Source of the DNA: [Mycobacterium] manitobense
GTDB taxonomy: Bacteria; Actinomycetota; Actinomycetes; Mycobacteriales; Mycobacteriaceae
Assembly: GCF_025821665.1 (NCBI RefSeq)
Contig: NZ_JACKSJ010000026.1
Coordinates: forward strand, 1 to 56,116
Direction of reading: 5' to 3'
DNA length: 56,116 nt
The notes under the pieces were generated by a model that saw only the letters and a program-made list of their open reading frames with translations, ran no database searches and had not been told where the DNA came from. A program made the position numbers and the translations under genes. Numbering within the stretch: position 1 is the stretch's first letter; every line of letters begins with the position of its first letter. Shown piece after piece: positions 7,848 through 15,010 of this stretch.

Positions 7848-9083
7848 ATGTCTGACAACGCGCCGGCGGTGCCGTCTGCCCCCACCGACTCCACGCCGAC
7901 GGCCGGCCGCTTCGCCCTCCCGTTGCTGGCCTACGCCTTCGCCGCGATCATGGTGGGCACCACGCTGCCCACGCCGATGTACGCGCTCTACGCCGAGCGC
8001 ATGCACTTCGCGGTGCTCACGACCACCGTCATCTACGCCACCTATGCCGGCGGCGTGCTGTTCGCGCTGCTGACCTTCGGCCGCTGGTCCGACGCGATCG
8101 GCCGACGCCCGATGCTGCTGGCGGGCGTGGTGTTCGCCCTGGTCAGCGCCGCGGTGTTCCTGGTCGCCGACTCGGTGGCGGTGCTGCTGGTCGGCCGGGT
8201 GCTGTCCGGACTGTCGGCGGGCATCTTCACCGGCACCGCGACCGCGGCGGTGATCGAGGCCGCGCCGCCGCGCTGGCGCGACCGGGCGGCCGCCGTGGCG
8301 ACCGTCGCCAACATCGGCGGCCTCGGCCTCGGCCCGCTGCTGGCCGGGCTGCTCGTGCAGTACGCGCCGCAGCCGTTGCACCTGGCTTTCGTCGTCCACA
8401 TCGCGATGGCTGTACTCGCCGGGATCGCGGTGTACGTGGTGCCGGAGACGTCGAGTCGGGCCGGACGGATCGGCGTGCAGCGGCTGTCCGTGCCCCCGGA
8501 GACGCGGGCGGTGTTCGTCGTGGCCGCACTGGCGGCCTTCGCGGGGTTCGCCGTCACCGGGTTGTTCACCGCGGTCGCCCCGTCGTTCCTGGCCGGCGTG
8601 GTGGGTATCGACAACCACGCGGTGGCGGGTGCGATCGCGTGCTCGATCTTCGCGGCGTCGGCGGTGGCGCAGGTGGTGGCCCGCCGGACCGCACCGCAGC
8701 GGGCCGTCGCCCTCGGCTGCGTGATCCTGTTCGCCGGCATGGTCATCCTCGCTGTGGCGCTGGCGTTTTCGTCGCTGCCGGGACTGCTCGCCGCCGCGGT
8801 GGTGTCCGGCGTCGGTCAGGGCATCAGCTTCAGCCGCGGGCTGGCCGCCGTCGCCGAACGCACCCCGCCCGACCGGCGCGCCGAAGTCAGCTCCACCTAC
8901 TTCGTGGTCGCCTATGTCGCGATCTCGGTGCCGGTGGTGGGCGAGGGCCTGGCCGCCCAGCACCTCGGCCTGCGCACCGCGGGATTGAGTTTCGCGATCG
9001 CGGTGGCCGCACTGGCCGCGGTCTGCCTGCTCGCGATCCTCGCCCAGGAGCGACGGATGAGGTCGAGCACGTACGCCGGCTGA
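7848..9083 (+). CDS. MFS transporter (drug/sugar efflux type)
   Basis: The 411-residue protein has twelve predicted membrane helices. The MFS motif A appears in the loop after helix 2 as FGRWSDAIGRRPMLLAG (about residues 75-91), and a second-half equivalent region is present. ATG 7848 is preceded by TATA-rich sequence but no strong ribosome site. It resembles the single-polypeptide efflux or sugar-exporter MFS proteins; the substrate cannot be inferred. It stands alone: a terminator separates it from the symporter upstream, and the next gene converges on it with a 7-base gap. Confidence 0.85.
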   Translation: MSDNAPAVPSAPTDSTPTAGRFALPLLAYAFAAIMVGTTLPTPMYALYAERMHFAVLTTTVIYATYAGGVLFALLTFGRWSDAIGRRPMLLAGVVFALVSAAVFLVADSVAVLLVGRVLSGLSAGIFTGTATAAVIEAAPPRWRDRAAAVATVANIGGLGLGPLLAGLLVQYAPQPLHLAFVVHIAMAVLAGIAVYVVPETSSRAGRIGVQRLSVPPETRAVFVVAALAAFAGFAVTGLFTAVAPSFLAGVVGIDNHAVAGAIACSIFAASAVAQVVARRTAPQRAVALGCVILFAGMVILAVALAFSSLPGLLAAAVVSGVGQGISFSRGLAAVAERTPPDRRAEVSSTYFVVAYVAISVPVVGEGLAAQHLGLRTAGLSFAIAVAALAAVCLLAILAQERRMRSSTYAG

Positions 9084-9090
9084 ACCGTCG

Positions 9091-9711
9091 TCACGGATAG
9101 GGCAGCGGCGCGCCGTCCCGATGCGCGAGCAGTGTCGTCATCACCTGGATGTCCTGCGCCTGCTCGTTGATCATCACCGCGGCGGCCCGCCGTACCGGGT
9201 CGGTGGCGGTCTGCCGCACGACGTATGACGCCATGTCGATTCCGCCCTGGTGATGGCGCACCATCAGTTGCAGGAACAGCACCTCGTTGTCGCGGCCGGT
9301 GCTGCGCTGCAGCCGGGTGAGCTCGACGGGTGAGGCCATCCCGGGCATCGCCGTCGGTGCGTCACCGGGATGGTCGTGTCCGTCGTGGCCCATCCACGCC
9401 ATCGGGGTGGTCGCCGCAGGCGGTGCGTCGACGAGCTGAAGCCAACCGGTCATCTGCCCGATCTCGGTGAGCTGGGTGAAGCGGATCTGCTCGGCGAGTG
9501 CCCGCACGTCGGGCCCGACGTCGCCGACGAGCATGTCGGACATGGTGACCGCCTGTTGGTGATGCGCCGACATGTCCTGGGCGAAGCCGATGTCGACGGC
9601 CGTCATCAGCACCGGGCGCGGCGGTGGCTGGCGGTACGCGAGCACGATTGCACCGCCGAGCGCCGCCGCGGCGAGCAGCGCCACGATCCGCACCACGACC
9701 CTCCGCGTCAT
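9091..9711 (-). CDS. DUF305 protein, membrane-anchored, His/Met-rich
   Basis: The 206-residue protein starts at ATG 9711, overlapping the stop of the upstream LVIVD gene by 4 bases. An N-terminal signal anchor (about residues 7-25) places it outside the cytoplasmic membrane. Two DUF305 units follow: one around DMSAHHQQAVTMSDM (about 46-60) and one around MVRHHQGGIDMASY. Between them is a His/Met-rich stretch, MAWMGHDGHDHPGDAP. DUF305 is a ferritin-like four-helix family often linked to copper handling, and the His-His and Met residues would suit metal binding. It is co-transcribed with the beta-propeller-like LVIVD protein, so the two probably act together at the cell surface. Confidence 0.88.
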   Translation of the reverse strand: MTRRVVVRIVALLAAAALGGAIVLAYRQPPPRPVLMTAVDIGFAQDMSAHHQQAVTMSDMLVGDVGPDVRALAEQIRFTQLTEIGQMTGWLQLVDAPPAATTPMAWMGHDGHDHPGDAPTAMPGMASPVELTRLQRSTGRDNEVLFLQLMVRHHQGGIDMASYVVRQTATDPVRRAAAVMINEQAQDIQVMTTLLAHRDGAPLPYP

Positions 9712-11264
9712 CGTGGCGGGTACACGGCGGGGTCGAGCCGCAACGCCATGAAGCCGTTGTCCGAGCAGGACACGAAGAGCATGTTGCCGCGGAACTCCGG
9801 CGGCGACATGCACCAGTCGGCCGACAGGTCGAGCCCGATGATGCGGCCGTCCCGGATGATGTCGTTGCCGTTGATCTGCCCGTTGAGGATGGCCTGGGCG
9901 ATGGCGATCGCACCGCTGGCGGGCGGAACGATGATGCCGCCGAACCGGACGTGCTGCGAGTTGGGCAGCCGGTCGTTCTTGCCGGTCTGCGCGGGTGGGT
10001 TGAAATAGGCGATTTCTCTGATGTTCTCGGGATCGCGGACGTCGAAAACCCGGATGCCGGACTGCGTCCACCCGCATGCCAGCGCCTGCGGATTCTCCCG
10101 TCGGTCCACCGCGCAGTAGTGCGACTCGTAGCCGAAGGCGCCGCTGCTGGAGGCGGTCGCGGCCCACGTGTCGAGGTTCTGCGGCAGGTTGATCTCGAGC
10201 TTGACGGTGTTCTTCAGCCGGAGGTCGGCGGGGTCGGCGGCGTCGAAGACCTTGACACCGCCGGAGCCGAACTCGTCGACGTTGAACAGGTGCGGCGTAC
10301 CGGCATAGGTCACGTAGATGCTGTGCTGGCTGATCAAGCCGTCCCGCCAGTGTTTGTAACCGCGCAGCGGCAACAGCTGGTGCATGGTCGTGCCGGGCGC
10401 CACCCGGTCCTGGATCGCCGAGGTGTCCAGGATGTTGAGCCCCTGGGCGGTGGACATGTACATGGTGTCGCCGTCGGGGGTGAATTCCATGCCGTGGCTG
10501 GCGAATCCGGCGGGCGCACTCCACACCACGGCCGGGTTCGCGGGATCGGCGATGTCGACCGCGCTGGCCCACATCTGCCCCGAGGCCCAGTAGGTGTTCC
10601 CGTCGGGCGAGAATCCCCCTTCGTGGGTCAGCATCGGGATCCGCACGCCGGGCAGCGAACCGCGCCCGAGGTTCAGCAGGCGCGGATGCGCGCAGTCGGT
10701 GGAGATGTCGTAGATCGAGATGTAGCCCAGCCCCATCACGAAGGGCACCCCGGTGCCGGCCAGTAGGCCCCGAGCTTCGTTGACCTTCAGCGACTCCCAG
10801 GTGCCGTTCACCATCGCCGGCTCGCTGAGCATCGCCGTGGGCCGCGGATTCGTCGGATCCGAGACGTCGAGCACCTGCACGCCCTGGGTGCGAGGAAACG
10901 TCGACCCGATGTAGACGCAGTTCTTGTACGACGCGCTGGTCCACCCGGCGCCCGGCCCCTGGAACTGGCCGAGCAGGTCGATGTTGCAGTGGTATCCCTC
11001 GGTGCTGCGGCGGGAGTCGCGGTCGGCGAGCGGCACCTCGCCCTGCAGGCCGGTCTCGGTGCGGTCCCCGGGACGGCACGTGGCCGCGGGCACCGACGTC
11101 GGCCAGATGTCCTTCGACTCGTCGAAGCCCGGGGGAAGCGTCGCCCAGGCGTTCGTCCCGCCGGCCCCGATGAGCATCATCAGCACCGTCATGACCACGA
11201 GGACCCGCTCGAGCGCCCGCCCGCCGATCCAGCGGCCCTCCCCCGCCGGAACACATCTCCCCAT
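9708..11264 (-). CDS. Secreted LVIVD-repeat (beta-propeller-like) protein
   Basis: The 518-residue product begins at ATG 11264. A hydrophobic segment at about residues 19-40 (VLVVMTVLMMLIGAG) looks like a signal peptide ending near NAWA. The mature part contains LVIVD-type repeats, seen as GVQVLDVSDPTNP, SAVDIADPANP and GIRVFDVRDPENI, each typical of one propeller blade. Several cysteines (for example in HCNID, DCAHP, HYCAV, ACGW, DWCMS) suggest disulfides outside the cell. No enzymatic motif is evident. It heads a two-gene operon with DUF305, has a good promoter at 11301-11329 and a perfect palindrome at the start point, so it is probably controlled by the divergent TetR regulator. Confidence 0.87.
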   Translation of the reverse strand: MGRCVPAGEGRWIGGRALERVLVVMTVLMMLIGAGGTNAWATLPPGFDESKDIWPTSVPAATCRPGDRTETGLQGEVPLADRDSRRSTEGYHCNIDLLGQFQGPGAGWTSASYKNCVYIGSTFPRTQGVQVLDVSDPTNPRPTAMLSEPAMVNGTWESLKVNEARGLLAGTGVPFVMGLGYISIYDISTDCAHPRLLNLGRGSLPGVRIPMLTHEGGFSPDGNTYWASGQMWASAVDIADPANPAVVWSAPAGFASHGMEFTPDGDTMYMSTAQGLNILDTSAIQDRVAPGTTMHQLLPLRGYKHWRDGLISQHSIYVTYAGTPHLFNVDEFGSGGVKVFDAADPADLRLKNTVKLEINLPQNLDTWAATASSSGAFGYESHYCAVDRRENPQALACGWTQSGIRVFDVRDPENIREIAYFNPPAQTGKNDRLPNSQHVRFGGIIVPPASGAIAIAQAILNGQINGNDIIRDGRIIGLDLSADWCMSPPEFRGNMLFVSCSDNGFMALRLDPAVYPPR

Positions 11265-11279
11265 GACCGGAACGTAACA

Positions 11280-11299
11280 TTCTCTAATCTATTAGAGAA
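11280..11299. promoter_or_regulatory. Perfect 20-base palindrome, probable TetR operator
   Basis: TTCTCTAAT at 11280-11288 is followed by CT and then by its exact complement ATTAGAGAA at 11291-11299. It is AT-rich in a GC-rich background. It covers the expected transcription start of the leftward promoter (-10 at 11301-11306) and lies 16 bases before the LVIVD gene start. A divergent TetR-family gene begins about 100 bases to the right, so this is the natural binding site for that repressor. Confidence 0.75.
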
Positions 11300-11300
11300 C

Positions 11301-11329
11301 ATAATGCGAAGAATGGATATCTGTCGCAA
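11301..11329 (-). promoter_or_regulatory. Promoter of the LVIVD-DUF305 operon
   Basis: Read leftwards, TTGCGA (complement of 11324-11329) and CATTAT (complement of 11301-11306) are separated by exactly 17 bases, close to the mycobacterial housekeeping pattern. The start point would fall near 11294, inside the palindrome at 11280-11299, so a bound repressor would block initiation. Confidence 0.65.
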
Positions 11330-11384
11330 GTGACAATTGCCGTCCGCCGCAGCGACTCGCAGGTCGGCTGGGACCGCGCTGCAA

Positions 11385-11390
11385 TAGACT
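11385..11390 (+). promoter_or_regulatory. -10 element at leaderless spacing before the TetR frame
   Basis: TAGACT fits the mycobacterial TANNNT -10 pattern and ends 6 bases before the ATC at 11397, the spacing seen for leaderless transcripts whose first base is the start codon. No convincing -35 is present. It supports translation beginning at 11397 even though that codon is ATC. Confidence 0.45.
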
Positions 11391-11396
11391 CGAAAC

Positions 11397-12011
11397 ATCG
11401 CAGCACGCAGGAAGTACGACGCACCGCAGCGCCGGCGGGACCTCGCCGACGCGGGTATCGCCCTACTGGGCACCCAGGGCTCGCGCGGTCTGAGCCATCC
11501 GCGCGTGGACCGGCATGCCGGCGTCCCGGCGGGCACCACGTCGTTCTACTTCCGCACCCGCAAGGCTCTGCTGCTGGCCATCGGCAACCGCATCACCGAG
11601 CTGGATGTCGCCGACCTGTCGCTGATGGCGGAGTTGGGTCATGACGAGGCCGGCGGCTACTCGGGCACCCTCGGGCTGGCCCAGCTGGTGATGTTGTCGG
11701 GCACCGAGCCGTATCTGACGCGGACGCGGGCACGATTCGAGATCGTCCTCAGTGCCCGCCAGGATCCCGAGCTCGACGAGACGTTCCGCAACTACGGCAT
11801 ACGCTTCTATGCCCTGGCTCGCGATGTGATCGCGCAGTGGTACGACGATCCCGACGTGCCGGACAGCGTGATCGAGGAGCGGGCCGTCACCGTCCTGACG
11901 TTCATCAGCGGTGTGATGACCAGCTTCGTCAACGGCTATTCCGTCGTCTCCGACGCCGCCCATCTCGACCGGCTGATCCGCCAGATACTCCAGAGCAGCG
12001 ACCTGGCGTGA
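11397..12011 (+). CDS. TetR-family regulator with non-canonical or lost start codon
   Basis: The conserved TetR N-terminus is readable in frame from 11397: AARRKYDAPQRRRDLADAGI, then the HTH region with GVPAGTTSFYFRTRKALL. The frame has no ATG, GTG or TTG before the GTG at 11505, which would delete the first half of the HTH. The codon where homologous proteins would start (before AARRKYD) is ATC at 11397, 6 bases after a -10 element. Either ATC is used as a rare start, or a start mutation has damaged the gene. The C-terminal domain (to LQSSDLA) is intact at 204 residues in total. It is divergent from the LVIVD-DUF305 operon with a perfect palindrome between them, so it is probably that operon's repressor. 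Confidence 0.65.
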   Translation: MAARRKYDAPQRRRDLADAGIALLGTQGSRGLSHPRVDRHAGVPAGTTSFYFRTRKALLLAIGNRITELDVADLSLMAELGHDEAGGYSGTLGLAQLVMLSGTEPYLTRTRARFEIVLSARQDPELDETFRNYGIRFYALARDVIAQWYDDPDVPDSVIEERAVTVLTFISGVMTSFVNGYSVVSDAAHLDRLIRQILQSSDLA

Positions 12012-12014
12012 CGA

Positions 12015-13262
12015 TCAGGACAGGAACCGACTGACGTACGGCGCGAACCGCTCTCGCAACTCCTCCTCGTCGATGCCGAAGTCCTGCCACGACGTCGAGA
12101 TCCGGCCGAGCCGGCCTCGCTGATGCCCGTCGAGGTAGCCGGCCATCGCCGCGCGCGCCTCGTCGGTCAGCGGTTCTCCGGCCAGCGCGTACACCGCATC
12201 GGCGACGCGCATCTCGTCGGCCATGAAGTCGTCGAACCGGACGTCGATCGAGCAATCCGGTCCGAGCAGGTCGCGATCCCGGATCAGTGCCGCGAGCATC
12301 TGTTCCAGCCGCTCGACCCACATCGCCGCCGTGTCGTGCACCGGGACCGGATCGCGGTGCATCCGTGCCGAATAGGTGATCATCGCGATCATCGACAGTG
12401 CCACCGGCACCGGATCGCGGTGCGTGCACACCACCACCGCGCCGGGGAAGATCCGGTCCAGCACCGGTAGTTGCTCGAGATGCTGCGGCGATTTGAGCAG
12501 CCAGCGCCTGCCGCCGCGCAGGTACTGCATCGCCTTCAACTGCGTTGCGAGATAACGGTAGTGCGGGCCCTGATCGTGACGCTGATAGTGGTCGCGCCAG
12601 CGCGGCACGTCGGCCATCGTCTCGAACAGCATCGTCGAGAAGTCGTTGGCCAGCAGCTGGATCTCCTCGTGCACGTGGTCGGTGGTCATCTCGTGCATCA
12701 GCCGGAAGTGCGGCATCACGACGTCCATCACGGTCACGGCGGCGTCCATCCGCAGCCGGCGGGGATCGGGTTCGACGCCCTGCTCACCCGGCATCGGGAA
12801 TGGCTCGACACTCTCCCAGTACGGCATCGTGCGGAAGGTGGTCGGCGCTGCCAGCAGATTGTGCAGATGGGTGGTGCCGGTTCGCGGGAGGCCGGCGATC
12901 ACCACCGGCGGCAGCAGTTCGATGTCGTGGATCTCGGGATGGCGGTTCAGCAGGTCGTTGAGCAGCAGCCGGTTCTTCAGCAGCTGCACGAGCATGACGT
13001 GGAAGTTGACCACCCCGGGACCGTGTAACCCGGAGATCTCTTGCAGCGCAGCGAGATAGACATCGAGACGGTCCCGGTAGTCGTCGGCGCCGAAGTCGTG
13101 CAGCCCGGTCTCGGCACTGGCCTTGGCGTGCAGCGCGGCCGCGTCCAGCGGGCAGTCCGCCGCCATCATCGCCATCATGTCGCGGATCTGCTGCGCGTCG
13201 GCGCTGAACCGGGGGTGGGCGAGGTCGTCGAGCTGGACGACTGCGCCTGTGGTGTCGCTCAC
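12015..13262 (-). CDS. PAPS-dependent sulfotransferase family protein
   Basis: The 415-residue protein begins at GTG 13262. The 5'-phosphosulfate loop is GLPRTGTTHL (124-133) and the 3'-phosphate site is THRDPVPVALS (280-290), the two hallmark motifs of sulfotransferases using PAPS. Mycobacteria have many of these; known members sulfate glycolipids, trehalose or sterol-like molecules, but the acceptor here is unknown. No signal or membrane segment is evident, so it should act in the cytosol. It is divergent from a TetR-DUF1214 gene pair with a shared palindromic control region of about 28 bases, so it is probably co-regulated with them. Its stop lies 3 bases from the convergent TetR gene at 11397-12011. 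Confidence 0.88.
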   Translation of the reverse strand: MSDTTGAVVQLDDLAHPRFSADAQQIRDMMAMMAADCPLDAAALHAKASAETGLHDFGADDYRDRLDVYLAALQEISGLHGPGVVNFHVMLVQLLKNRLLLNDLLNRHPEIHDIELLPPVVIAGLPRTGTTHLHNLLAAPTTFRTMPYWESVEPFPMPGEQGVEPDPRRLRMDAAVTVMDVVMPHFRLMHEMTTDHVHEEIQLLANDFSTMLFETMADVPRWRDHYQRHDQGPHYRYLATQLKAMQYLRGGRRWLLKSPQHLEQLPVLDRIFPGAVVVCTHRDPVPVALSMIAMITYSARMHRDPVPVHDTAAMWVERLEQMLAALIRDRDLLGPDCSIDVRFDDFMADEMRVADAVYALAGEPLTDEARAAMAGYLDGHQRGRLGRISTSWQDFGIDEEELRERFAPYVSRFLS

Positions 13263-13268
13263 AGCGAG

Positions 13269-13291
13269 TTATGTTACTCTGAGTTACGTAA
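13269..13291. promoter_or_regulatory. Imperfect 23-base palindrome between divergent genes
   Basis: Around a central T at 13280 the half-sites GTTACTC and GAGTTAC and the flanking TTA/TAA pair in 9 of 11 positions. The element fills the gap between the sulfotransferase start at 13262 and the TetR start at 13291. It is a good candidate for autoregulation by that TetR protein and for repression of both directions. Confidence 0.6.
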
Positions 13292-13866
13292 TGACGACAG
13301 ACCTGGGTCGCCCCCGGAATCCCCGCATCGACACCGCGGTCCTCGAGGCGACCGTCGACCTGCTCGGCCGTACCGGCTACGCGGCGCTGTCGGTCGACGC
13401 GATCGCACGCCGGGCGGGCACCAGCAAGCCGGCCATCTACCGACGATGGCCGAGCAAGGCTCACCTGGTGCACGAAGCGGCCTTCCCGCTCGACGCCGCG
13501 GTGGAACTGCCCGCCACCGGGTCTCTGCCGGACGACGTCCGGGAAATGGTGCGCCGCACGGCCGCAGTGCTCACCACCCCCGCCGCACAGGCGGCACTGC
13601 CCGGCCTGATCGGCGAGATGGCCGCCGACCCCACGCTGCACACCGCGCTGCTCGAGCGGTTCGGCGACATCCTCGGCCGGGGGCTGTCCGAACGGTTGGC
13701 CGACGCCGCCGCCCGCGGCGAGGCCCGGCCCGACGTGGCCGCCGGCGACCTCACCGAAGCGATCGCCGGCATCACCCTGCTGGCCTTGCTGAGCCGGGGC
13801 GCCCTCCTGGACGCCGCCTGGGTCGAACGCACCGCCACCCTCATCACGAAAGGCATCAGCGCATGA
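13291..13866 (+). CDS. TetR-family transcriptional regulator
   Basis: The 191-residue regulator starts at ATG 13291. The N-terminal HTH spans about residues 13-60 with the pattern ATVDLLGRTGYAALSVDAIA and RRAGTSKPAIYRRWPSKAHL, typical of TetR proteins that read DNA through AIYRRWPSK. The rest is an Ala/Leu-rich helical ligand and dimer domain. It shares its control region with the divergent sulfotransferase and overlaps the DUF1214 gene by 4 bases, so it is translationally coupled to the latter. The likely role is local repression of both units through the palindrome at 13269-13291. Confidence 0.9.
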   Translation: MTTDLGRPRNPRIDTAVLEATVDLLGRTGYAALSVDAIARRAGTSKPAIYRRWPSKAHLVHEAAFPLDAAVELPATGSLPDDVREMVRRTAAVLTTPAAQAALPGLIGEMAADPTLHTALLERFGDILGRGLSERLADAAARGEARPDVAAGDLTEAIAGITLLALLSRGALLDAAWVERTATLITKGISA

Positions 13867-14972
13867 CCGGAAGCACCCACGAGTCCACCGCCGCCTGGCG
13901 CGAACTGCTCGACACGCTGGGCAGCCTCGACCGCACCTTCCTCGAGGGCGACCGTGCGGTCACCGACGACCGCCACATCGCCGACGGCTACCGGATGCTC
14001 GCGACGACGCTGGGGGTGGCCTTCGACACCTACCTCTTCGCCGACCCCGCCCGACCGCGCTGGCTCGAGGTGAACTCACCGTCGCGCCCCGACCGGCGGT
14101 GGGGCGGCGACAACACCGACGCCTACTACTTCATGTGCCCCGTCGACCCGCAGCGCCGCTACCGCATCAGCGGCAACCGCGGCGACAGCGTCTACTTCTC
14201 GGTGACCGCGTACAACGAACCCGCGCCGGGCGCATGGTCGGACCGCATCGTGGCGATCGTGCGCGACGACGACCTCGAGTTCACCCCCGACGGCGACTTC
14301 ACCTTCGACTTCGGCCCGGCCCCCGACGCCGCGGTACTGATGACCCGCGACTACCAGGCCGATCCGCGCACCGGCCGACCGGTGCGCTGGGAGATCGAGG
14401 CGCTCGACGAGCCACCGCCGTTCCGACACGGCGACGCCGAGACCGCATCGGCGCTGCGCGCCTCGGCGGCCTGGCTGCGGACGATGTTCGCCATCCTGCC
14501 GCTGGCCGTCGGTGTGCGCACCGACGACGCCCTCTCGCACGGTCACGAGATTGCCTCGGTGGCAAACGAATTCGCCGACCCATACCAGGTTCCCGACGCC
14601 AACTTCGGCTGGTCGGCGCGCGACGCCTGCTATGCCTACGGAAGTTTCGTGCTCGAGGACGACGAGGCCCTCGTGATCACCCACCGCCCGCCGCCGTGCC
14701 GGTTCTGGAACCTCGTGGTGTGGAACCAGTTCATGGCCACCCCGGGAGTGGCCGACGCACGAAGTTCGATCAACGGTCACACCGCGGTGCCCAACGCCGA
14801 CGGCTCGGTGACGATCGTCGTCTCACCCGGCAGCACACCGCACCCGAACTCCGTTACCACGCTCGGCTATCCGCGCGGCAACCTGGCATTCCGGTGGTTC
14901 CTGGCCGACGAGGTGCCTGCCCGGCCGCAGGTGCGGTTGGTCAAGGCGGCGGACGCCCCGACAGAAATTTGA
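13863..14972 (+). CDS. DUF1214-domain protein
   Basis: The 369-residue protein starts at ATG 13863, overlapping the TetR stop. The N-terminal half has NSPSRPDRRWGGDNTDAYYF and YRISGNRGDSVYFSVTAYN. The C-terminal half contains the DUF1214 hallmark CRFWNLVVWNQFM followed by SINGHTAVPNADGSVTIVVS and a PRGNLAFRWFL ending. No signal peptide is seen. DUF1214 proteins have no assigned activity; in mycobacteria they often accompany lipid or sterol genes. Linkage with a TetR regulator and a divergent sulfotransferase suggests involvement in the same modification pathway, but this is inference. Confidence 0.85.
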   Translation: MTGSTHESTAAWRELLDTLGSLDRTFLEGDRAVTDDRHIADGYRMLATTLGVAFDTYLFADPARPRWLEVNSPSRPDRRWGGDNTDAYYFMCPVDPQRRYRISGNRGDSVYFSVTAYNEPAPGAWSDRIVAIVRDDDLEFTPDGDFTFDFGPAPDAAVLMTRDYQADPRTGRPVRWEIEALDEPPPFRHGDAETASALRASAAWLRTMFAILPLAVGVRTDDALSHGHEIASVANEFADPYQVPDANFGWSARDACYAYGSFVLEDDEALVITHRPPPCRFWNLVVWNQFMATPGVADARSSINGHTAVPNADGSVTIVVSPGSTPHPNSVTTLGYPRGNLAFRWFLADEVPARPQVRLVKAADAPTEI

Positions 14973-14998
14973 GTAGCACTACCTAGCCGGTCGCGGCA

Positions 14999-15004
14999 TA
15001 CCGT
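14999..15004 (+). promoter_or_regulatory. Leaderless -10 element for the acyltransferase
   Basis: TACCGT fits TANNNT and ends 6 bases before the ATG at 15011, so the transcript could begin at the start codon. No ribosome site precedes this ATG, which agrees with leaderless expression. Confidence 0.45.
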
Positions 15005-15010
15005 TTTCGC

